Below the pieces are notes generated by a model. The model saw nothing but the letters and a program-made list of their open reading frames with translations. It was not told the origin of the DNA and made no database searches. Below are positions 57,822 through 64,000 of a stretch of DNA of 64,000 nucleotides, in pieces. The translations under genes and the position numbers were made by a program. Source of the DNA: Rhynchopus euleeides (lineage: Eukaryota; Euglenozoa; Diplonemea; Diplonemida; Diplonemidae); the NCBI GenBank assembly GCA_963210315.1, contig OY723300.1:1240001-1304000 (forward strand), given 5' to 3'. The first letter of the stretch is position 1; each line of letters starts with the position of its first letter.

Positions 57822-58261
57822 CAGTGGCCCCTGCCCCCCAACCTGCCCCAATCCCCCACCCGAAGCCGTGATCATCTGAACTCCGCATTGCCAGCCACCC
57901 CACCACAGTGGCCACACACACAGACCAACGTGACCCCCAGCATACAGAGAGCAGGTTCCATGGAGGTCCTTCTGACAGGGAAGCCGTGATAAGGCCCCAT
58001 TCGGGGGTGTGAATTCCATGTGGTGGGCCCTCCTCGCATCCGCTCATCATGTGGGTGTGATTCCGGAGTCGTGTGTTCGGTTGCATTCCTGTCGGCCACC
58101 TCGGCGGCCCACATTTTCGGGTGAAAACCCGGTTTTTGGCAGAGTCGGAGGTGTTCCGGGGGTGGTAGGGCCCCAAAACGGGAGCAAAATGCACCAATAT
58201 TTTTGCCCAGAAAAAAATTGTGAGAAACGGCTGGAAAAATCACAGCTTGCCACCCTCTAGA
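57822..58261 (+). repeat. ~430-bp duplicated segment, copy 1
   Basis: Aligns with 58672-59057 over its length. Shared blocks include GCAGGTTCCATGGA, GGAAGCCGTGA, CTCATCAT and GTGTTCCGGGG, with many substitutions and indels. No coding frame is shared. Confidence 0.65.
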
Positions 58262-58671
58262 GACTCCGAGTCACTGAAAGGTCTCCCGACCCTCAACTAC
58301 ACCATTATGTGACCATAGAATATGGTCTTCCTGCGGTGGTGGTGGGGGGGGGTGGGGTTGGGTGTGTGGGCCTGTTTGGCATTCCCTGTCCCCAAGCAGA
58401 GGGGCTGTACGTACCCAGGGTGCACTTCCGTGTACATGGCTCTGCAAACCAACCGAGTAGTGAGGGGCGCGAAGGCCACTCGACACGCGGAGAGAAGGGG
58501 TGGGTGTGATTTTTTTTCCAGCCGATACTCACTCAGAGTGGCGCCAGCGAGAAAAGCAAATCATCTGTGAGGAAGACTTGAGAAAAGGCTGGTGTGACTG
58601 TAAGCGAACGGCCTGCAGGACTCCTCCCCTCGCCCCTCCGCCAATACACCTGCATGCCCTCGGCCCCGTTG
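58262..58671. other. Spacer between duplicated segments, no gene seen
   Basis: Contains a G-rich run near 58335-58360 and T/G-rich sequence. Short frames only. Confidence 0.45.
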
Positions 58672-59057
58672 CATTCTCCCACCCTCAGCCGTGAGCTTCT
58701 GAATTCCGCACTGCATTGCCAGCCACACCACCCCAGTGGTCACACACTCCACTGTGACCCCAGCCGACAGACAACAGCAGGTTCCATGGACGTCTTTCTG
58801 CTGAGGAAGCCGTGACACGCCCCACTGCGCCCCGTGAATGGGGTGTGAACTCCAGGTGGGTGGACCCTTCTCGCAGGTGCTCATCATATGTGTGTGTTTC
58901 CGGAGTTGTGTGTTGGGTTGCATCTCCGATTTTGGCTGACTTAGAAGTGTTCCGGGGCTGAAGGGCCCTAAAACGGGATCAAAATGACCTATATAATTTT
59001 GTCCACGAAACCCAGTCCAGGTGCCTGGTGAGAAAAACGCAGCTTGCCCCTCTCTAC
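58672..59057 (+). repeat. ~430-bp duplicated segment, copy 2
   Basis: Diverged copy of 57822-58261 in the same orientation, about 850 bases downstream. Confidence 0.65.
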
Positions 59058-59625
59058 AGCGCTCATGCAACCCTCGGGGAGGTGGGCATGGCTCGAACAG
59101 AATTTCAGAGCTTGTCAGACAGCCAACCGTGCATCGCGGATGTACTGTGCATCTCCAGAGGTGCTTTGAGCGGGAGATCTTTCAGGATTTTTAAACACAA
59201 AACGTAGACTTGTTGTTCTGCATGATCACAAGCAGGCACGGTTGAAGCATGAAGAGCCACAGCAATGTTGTTGAGTGGATGCTGCTGTGCCAGTGAAACG
59301 AAGCTGGAAAAAATGAAAAGGTGTAGGCCAGGGTAAAAGATAGGGTTCCGGGCTGCGCGCCGAAAACCGGGGGTAATCGGGGGTAAAATTTCGGCCATTT
59401 CCCCAAATGGAAGTTTTTTCCCTTCCCACAACACCCCACCCCAGCAGGGTGGCTCCTCTGCGGGTGACTGACTTCGCCGCCCCTGCCAGGTCCGAGAGGA
59501 GCGCGCTCCTTCTTGGCGTCAACGCGAAGGAGCCAGTCGATGAGGAAGGCGTTCTTGAGAGCATGGTGGTGTTGAAAGCACCGCAGGTTGCCCTTGCGGA
59601 CTTGGTTCTGGACATGCACAGGCCA
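59058..59625. other. No gene seen; carries a CAGGGTAAAAGATAG motif
   Basis: CAGGGTAAAAGATAGGG at 59329 followed by CCGGG and AAAACCGGGGG matches the motif copies at 19303 and 20420. Frames up to 183 codons on the minus strand run through repeats and are not called. Confidence 0.45.
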
Positions 59626-59687
59626 CAGGGGTGTCTGGGGGGCGAAGCCCCCCAGCCGCCGGAGGCCACGGTAGTGAGTATCTGTTC
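59626..59687 (+). repeat. Dispersed 60-bp hairpin repeat, copy 2
   Basis: Loop reads GAA instead of GGA; the stem is preserved. Confidence 0.85.
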
Positions 59688-59783
59688 ATCTGGCATACGA
59701 TCCTGCCTCCCGAGGGCGGTCTGTATTCCATTCCCTGATGTTACCCCAAAGGGTTTGGGGTGACTAAAGACAGGCATACGGCA

Positions 59784-59845
59784 CAGGGGGGTCTGGGGGG
59801 CGGAGCCCCCCAGCCGCCGGAGGCCACGGTAGTGAACAGCTGATT
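59784..59845 (+). repeat. Dispersed 60-bp hairpin repeat, copy 3
   Basis: Loop GGA. Only about 100 bases after copy 2, same orientation. The end varies (AACAGCTGATTC). Confidence 0.85.
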
Positions 59846-60051
59846 CTGCTCCATCGTCGCACGCCGCATGTAGTCAACGTGCACCTTGTGCTCAACAGGT
59901 TCGTCGGGCTAACGCCTGGGGCGGGCACTGCGCTCTTGGCCCCGGCCTCCTCTGGCCAAAAAGTACCCTGGAATAGTACCCGGACAGAATCTCAGGAAAA
60001 TCCCGGTGGAAAAAAAAAAGAGGCACCCCCGGTTTTTCGGGGCAAAATCTC

Positions 60052-60077
60052 AAAAACCGGGGCTAAGCCCCGTTTTT
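60052..60077. other. Hairpin AAAAACCGGGGCT / AGCCCCGTTTTT
   Basis: Near-perfect stem with one bulged C and a very short loop, in CCGG/TTTT-rich sequence. It resembles a terminator in shape only; there is no bacterial context. Confidence 0.4.
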
Positions 60078-60114
60078 CATAACAGTATCTTAAACACTGG
60101 TGTAGGCACACGGC

Positions 60115-60330
60115 ATGCTCGTCGCAAACTCAGCGAAAAATGGCGTGATATACACGAGGCGTGAACGAAGTGAATTCAAACCGATACAGTTTCTGGATAA
60201 AGCGGGTTACAAACACTGGAGACGGTGTGCCAACTATATGCAAAACGGATTTTTTTGCAATAATCATGAAGACAGAACAGCCGCTTTCATTTCCCGAGAA
60301 GAACGATTGCGGATGACGACTCAAAAGTAA
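60115..60330 (+). CDS. Small Cys/His zinc-finger-like protein, 71 residues
   Basis: ATG at 60115, stop at 60330. The translation is basic and well mixed in composition, unlike the low-complexity frames around it, and the DNA is visibly AT-richer than neighbouring genes. A motif H34-W-R-R-C38 ... C48-N-N-H51 (sequence HWRRCANYMQNGFFCNNH) resembles the small C-x(n)-C-x2-H fingers found in many large-DNA-virus and protist proteins. Upstream is IQFLDKAGYK, downstream FISREERLRM, which look like short helices. The function is unknown; the different base composition suggests transfer or an unrelated invader. It ends 23 bases before a 40-bp dispersed repeat. It may be a fragment of a larger gene. 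Confidence 0.45.
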   Translation: MLVANSAKNGVIYTRRERSEFKPIQFLDKAGYKHWRRCANYMQNGFFCNNHEDRTAAFISREERLRMTTQK

Positions 60331-60352
60331 GAGTGTGTACGTGCCCCATCCA

Positions 60353-60393
60353 GAACGTGGTGTTCGTACTGGTCATGCTGCAAACACGTTGTC
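60353..60393 (+). repeat. Short dispersed repeat, copy 2
   Basis: GTGTTCGTACTGGTCATGCT then GCAAACACGTT; matches 19233-19273 with few differences. Confidence 0.6.
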
Positions 60394-61370
60394 GAAAAAG
60401 AAGTGAGAAAAAACCCTTCCCCACTCCCCCGTGCGAGACTTTTACCAACAACGAACTTGCCAGGTGAAGATGCGACGAAAAGGGGGAGTGCCCTGCAGGC
60501 GCTTCTCAGTTCTTAGTTTTGACAGGCGGAGCCGAACTGGAGAAACAATTTCTGTGCATTTTTCTGGATCTAATGTATTTTTTGCGACCCCCCCAAACAC
60601 ACACACGCACACCACTCGACACTGGAGAGCGGTGTGCAGAACGAGTGGGGTATGCGTGTTCAACAAAACACGCCGTTGCTTTTGCTGCCACCTTTTTCTG
60701 TCCTCAGCACGCAGAAGGCGTTGGTTTTCCGCGCGCCCGTCTGTGCAGAAGGTGAGCCTCTTTGATGATGATGGACACTGAAAATGGGGGCGCCAAAATG
60801 GAGGCGGCCTTACACCCGGGCTACCAACATACCAGCCACGTATTACGAGGTGGTTGCTGAATGGCGTGTCGTATTTTTTAGTGAGGCGCTTGGATTTGCC
60901 ATTTGTTCAGGTCTGGCTCGTATAGCATACTGCCCCTCAGGAGACATCAAGGGCATCAAGAGTGAGTGCGATCGTGGTTGGATGCGTGCACCGTAGTGTC
61001 CCCAGCAGTTTGCATCGGGTGGGCCTTCTGGGCACGGCTACAAATAATGTTCATCTTCTCAACGCACTTACGGCTGTCAGCGTGCAGGGGGGGTAGGATG
61101 GTGGGGGAGAGGGGAGGGGGGTGCAGCATGTGTGCATGGCACACCTGTTCCGCCGGGTTCTGACAGTCAGAAGGCTCTCCTCGCAGCTGCGGGGGCAAGG
61201 GTGGGGTGGGTGGGGGCGGGTGTATTGGGCCAGAAGTGCGGAACAGCAGGCTGCTTCACAAAGGGAGATTATAGCTGGCTCAGTTTGACACAGAGCGGTC
61301 AGCTAAGTCGCCCAGGGATCCTGAAGAAGCCTGCGTGGCTGGCACAGCGGCACGCAGGCCGTTCGCTCGG
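60394..61370. other. No confident gene
   Basis: Two short plus frames (60431-60781, 116 codons; 60784-60996, 70 codons) follow each other but have no recognised features. The first is basic with several Cys residues. Not called as genes. Confidence 0.4.
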
Positions 61371-61466
61371 GGCGAAGTTGGGCCCAACTTCGCTCAAAAA
61401 ATAAATCTTCAGATTTACTTCGTCCCAACTTCGCCCAACAACTTCGCCCAAGGGGACGAAGTTGGA
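61371..61466. repeat. AACTTCG inverted/direct repeat cluster
   Basis: GCGAAGTTGGG and CCCAACTTCGC form a perfect 22-bp palindrome at 61372-61393. Three further direct copies of AACTTCG(T/C)CC and one inverted copy follow within 75 bases, with a small AAATCT/AGATTT palindrome between them. Confidence 0.8.
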
Positions 61467-61696
61467 TAAAAAAATTCTGGGCTCGGCCCCCACCCACCGA
61501 AGGGGGGGTGGGTGGTGAAAGAGCCCACGGGATCACGAGGCTCAGGGGATGGGGAATGCACGAGGAAGGAAGTGTCAGAAGGAGACCACAACGACCTTCC
61601 CCAAAGTACGATGTATTGCTCCGCCCAGACCCCCCCCTGTGGCGTATGTCTGGTGCCCAATTCCTTTCAAGTTACATGAATCTGTCCATCCGCAAT

Positions 61697-61757
61697 GAAC
61701 AGATGTTCACTACCGTGGCCTCGGGCGGCTGGGGCTCCGCCCCCCCAGACCCCCCTG
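61697..61757 (-). repeat. Dispersed 60-bp hairpin repeat, copy 4 (inverted)
   Basis: The only copy on the minus strand. The stem is slightly asymmetric (GGGGCTCCGCCCCCCC on the plus strand). Confidence 0.85.
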
Positions 61758-62237
61758 GCAGCCGAACTGTGTGGCACAGCGTTCCCTGCCAATCTACGGG
61801 CGTTTCGCTCATAAGCAAGGTTATTAGTGCCTCCGGAGGTACTAACAGCCTTGCCAGAAGTGTAGCGACCTGCTCTCTCAAGGAAAGGTAGCCAATGTGT
61901 ACCTCCCGAGGGGGCGCGAAGCGCCCCCGAGGGGCGCCTCCCTGCAGGTGTGTTTTTAATCCCCGGTCTTCCCAGCCAAAAATCCCCGATTCATCCCCGC
62001 TTTTTTCCAGCAAAAAATGGTACCCAATTTCCCTCCTCCCCAGTGTGGGGCCCTTGGTCTTGTACCAAATGGGTTCCTTCCACGGTTCCTCCCGCTCGCG
62101 CCATCCTCGGGTGCTGGAGGAAACCCCCAAAAAAACGGCTTTCGGGACCGTTATTCCGACGATACCCCCCGATATGTCAGCTGAAACAGCCCAAGGACTT
62201 GCTGCGGTTACTAGCCGGGCACACATTACATGGTCCA
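61758..62237. other. No gene seen; hairpin GGGGGCGC-GAA-GCGCCCCC
   Basis: The perfect 8-bp hairpin lies at 61910-61928. Remaining sequence has short frames only. Confidence 0.5.
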
Positions 62238-62299
62238 CAGGGGGGTCTGGGGGGCAGAGCCCCCCAGCCGCCGGAGGCCACGGTAGTGAACATCTGTTC
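62238..62299 (+). repeat. Dispersed 60-bp hairpin repeat, copy 5
   Basis: Loop AGA; stem preserved. Confidence 0.85.
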
Positions 62300-62411
62300 A
62301 GTGTGGGCGTACAGATTCTGTGTGAGTTGGCTGCGTCCTCCTGAGGCTACCGGAGCTGTTGGATTCCTGACCTGATGGGAATCGAAGGACTTGGGTACGA
62401 GATATCCGCCA

Positions 62412-62472
62412 CAGGGGGGTCTGGGGGGCGGAGCCCCCCAGCCGCCGGAGGCCACGGTAGTGAACGTCTGGC
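62412..62472 (+). repeat. Dispersed 60-bp hairpin repeat, copy 6
   Basis: Loop GGA; ends TAGTGAACGTCTGG. Only 112 bases after copy 5. Confidence 0.85.
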
Positions 62473-62474
62473 TC

Positions 62475-62567
62475 TTGGCTGGAAAAAAAGCCAGATTTTG
62501 GCTGGAAAAAAACCGGTTTTTTGCTGGAAAAAAAACCTGGTTTTGGCTGGAAAAAAACCGGAAAAAG
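62475..62567 (+). repeat. ~22-bp tandem repeat
   Basis: About four units of TTTTGGCTGGAAAAAAACC with variants, directly after hairpin repeat copy 6. Confidence 0.75.
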
Positions 62568-63032
62568 GGCGGATGCCAAAAAGACTCATCCTCATCCCCC
62601 ACTAGAAATACACCTGCCTCCCTGTGGTTAAAAAAAAATCTCAAAATCCCAAAAATCCCAAATAAAACTTCGTCCACCCCACACGGGATCTGTGGACGAT
62701 AGCGAACGGCCTGGCGGCACGCAATAATAAAAAATGCCCCAACAGTGGTGCCCCTGATTTACCCCTTTTTCACTACGCACAAACTACGCAATCTGGGGGG
62801 GGGGTCTCGCTTTTTGGTCCCCCCCCAGTTTTTTTTGGTCCCCCTTTCTGTGTGGCTACTGAGACAGGACTGGAGGCACTGCGCTGACCGAGCAAAAAAT
62901 TATTGCCAGAACTCACTATACACCGTACGAAAGAACGCACGACATGTGGGGCGGGACTCCAGAAACACCTGGGCAAGGTTGCCCCATGCCCAGAAACACC
63001 TGAGAAGGAAGTGAGTTCCAGGAGCCGCGTAG

Positions 63033-63365
63033 AACACCCTCGAGATTGTGAATGATGATACGATCACAGCCTTCAGGGCGCTGCGAGGTGCCACCCTGAA
63101 GGTGGCCCTTGACATCAAGGAGAGCGTCGGCCGAGGGGTCGACGAAAAGCTGAAGAAGGCGCTACTGGCACTGGATCCCGCGGGGTATACGGAGGTCACC
63201 GCCACACAGGCAACCTCCGCTGACAACGTCCAGGAGACGTTATCCGAGGGGATCACAACGGCACTAGAGATCTGTGTCACGGGATCCAGGCGCCCACTCT
63301 CCCTCGACGGTCTGGGGATTGTTGTTGGGTATGGTGTCGTTTCCTGCAGCTGCAAAAAAGCGTAG
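63033..63365 (+). pseudogene. Open frame inside the element, no ATG start
   Basis: Open for 110 codons between TAG at 63030 and TAG at 63363. The first Met-like start is a GTG at 63048; there is no early ATG, so this is an exon, a remnant, or read from an unseen upstream start. The translation is well mixed and looks coding: ITAFRALRGATLKVALDIKE then a helix (GVDEKLKKALLALDPAGYTE) and LSEGITTALEICVTGSRRPL. I do not recognise the family. The minus strand is also open across much of it (62900-63355), but with Ser-rich, less protein-like content. Confidence 0.35.
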
Positions 63366-63385
63366 CAACTGTGCTTCCTTCTTCC

Positions 63386-63482
63386 TTAATGATGCGTTGA
63401 CGCTTCCACCCGGAGGAGCTGAAGCAGGCACCGCTTAATGATGCGTTGATGCTTCCACCCGACGAGCTGAAGCAGGCACCGC
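63386..63482 (+). repeat. Tandem duplication of ~49 bp
   Basis: TTAATGATGCGTTGACGCTT and the following bases to GAAGCAGGCACCGC occur twice in tandem. The first copy has one extra base (CCCGGAGGAG versus CCCGACGAG), so the two copies are in different frames. Confidence 0.85.
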
Positions 63483-63643
63483 GCCAAAGGGCACCCCCAA
63501 AGAGACCTGCAAAGACTGCGTCGAAACCCGCACCGAAGGCTGCCAGCGCTGCAGCACCTGAAGAACCTGCAGCACCTGAAGCGCCTGCACCCTCACTGAC
63601 CCCGGAACAGCAAGAACTCCTTGAGTTTGGGGTCCCGGCATAG
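63401..63643 (+). pseudogene. Pro/Ala/Lys-rich open frame, C-terminal fragment
   Basis: Open from after a TGA at 63398 to TAG at 63641-63643; an ATG is at 63449. It encodes a Pro/Ala/Lys-rich linker (AKTASKPAPKAASAAAPEEP within it) ending SLTPEQQELLEFGVPA. The composition resembles a disordered linker or histone-H1-like tail. It may be the 3' part of the same gene as 63033-63365, broken by the tandem duplication, because the two frames differ in phase. Confidence 0.35.
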
Positions 63644-63743
63644 AGACAGAGAATGGCTGAGTAAATCAAAAAATGAGACCCCCCCCCCCCCTTTTCACTA
63701 CGCACAAACTACGCAATATGGGGTCGTCAGGGGCACCAAACAG

Positions 63744-64000
63744 CAAAACTGTATAGCAATGTCAAAGTATCGCTCTGGACGCATGGCACAAACAAGAACC
63801 AAAAAAAATGAAACACGAAAAAAAATGAACATCGAAGCAGAAAGCCAAATTAGCAGAATCTAGTGCAGCCCCTCCCGCTTCCCCTCCCTCCCTCCCTCCC
63901 TCCCTCGTCCCCCATACCTCCCCACACACGTGACACTGCCACAACAGGGCACGCACTGCCCAATCGGTGTTTTGAGTCATGCCAACGAGAGTGTTAGAAT
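63744..64000. other. No gene seen
   Basis: Contains a (CCCT)n run near 63879-63906 and A-rich sequence before it. Confidence 0.5.

Larger units (their letters stand above)
62746..63738 (+). mobile_element. 993-bp inverted-repeat element with 5-bp target duplication, carrying ORFs
   Basis: Perfect 12-bp terminal inverted repeats TGGTGCCCCTGA / TCAGGGGCACCA at 62746-62757 and 63727-63738. Flanked on both sides by AACAG (62741-62745 and 63739-63743), a 5-bp target-site duplication. Just inside each end is the same sequence in direct orientation, containing CACTACGCACAAACTACGCA (near 62771 and 63697), which could be a transposase-binding repeat. The interior holds the frames at 63033-63365 and 63401-63643. 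TG...CA ends with a 5-bp duplication also fit a tiny LTR-type element, but the ends are inverted, which favours a DNA transposon. No transposase is recognised. Confidence 0.75.

Noticed and set aside
60052..60077. Rho-independent terminator
   Set aside because: The hairpin with T run resembles one, but gene structure here is eukaryotic and no gene ends just before it.

Overview
The window looks like nuclear DNA of a GC-rich, repeat-laden protist. The recognisable genes are long, uninterrupted reading frames (no introns seen inside them) with GC-rich third codon positions. Four of the five best plus-strand genes, and the one minus-strand gene, are preceded by a long polypyrimidine tract ending in AG shortly before the ATG. 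Together with the mostly same-strand gene order, this suggests trans-spliced polycistronic transcription as in Euglenozoa, and a diplonemid is my best guess. That assignment is inference: no spliced-leader gene, rRNA, tRNA or telomere was found. Other protists with few introns remain possible.

Layout. Positions 1-11,570 are the gene-bearing part: a 5'-truncated secreted glycoside hydrolase family 2 enzyme, an unknown helical protein, a minus-strand proline-rich Cys/His protein, an unknown basic protein, a six-helix cytochrome b561, and a single-pass membrane protein with four Tudor/SH3-like modules. Polypyrimidine tracts and CT microsatellites fill the gaps.

From 11,571 to 30,418 I find no convincing gene. 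The region holds five ~190-bp tandem units, a 1.15-kb fold-back element with ~365-bp inverted arms and TA at both ends, three ~110-bp inverted-repeat elements with 3-bp target duplications, a 1.64-kb element with TTTAAA-rich inverted repeats, a modular head-plus-620-bp repeat, and many strong hairpins.

From 30,419 to 56,936 there is an almost continuous ~26-kb satellite of about 510 copies of a 51-bp unit with clear higher-order repeats. It is interrupted twice, by a copy of the head repeat and by a 262-bp insert that looks like retroposed RNA, and it ends in a diverged 51-bp subfamily. Because 51 is a multiple of 3 the satellite makes reading frames of up to 3,533 codons on both strands; I interpret these as by-products.

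From 56,937 to 64,000 are further repeats, one small Cys/His reading frame of AT-richer composition, and a 993-bp inverted-repeat element with an intact 5-bp target duplication that carries its own open reading frames. No metabolic pathway links the genes. The window mainly records a gene island beside a repeat compartment shaped by several transposable-element families.
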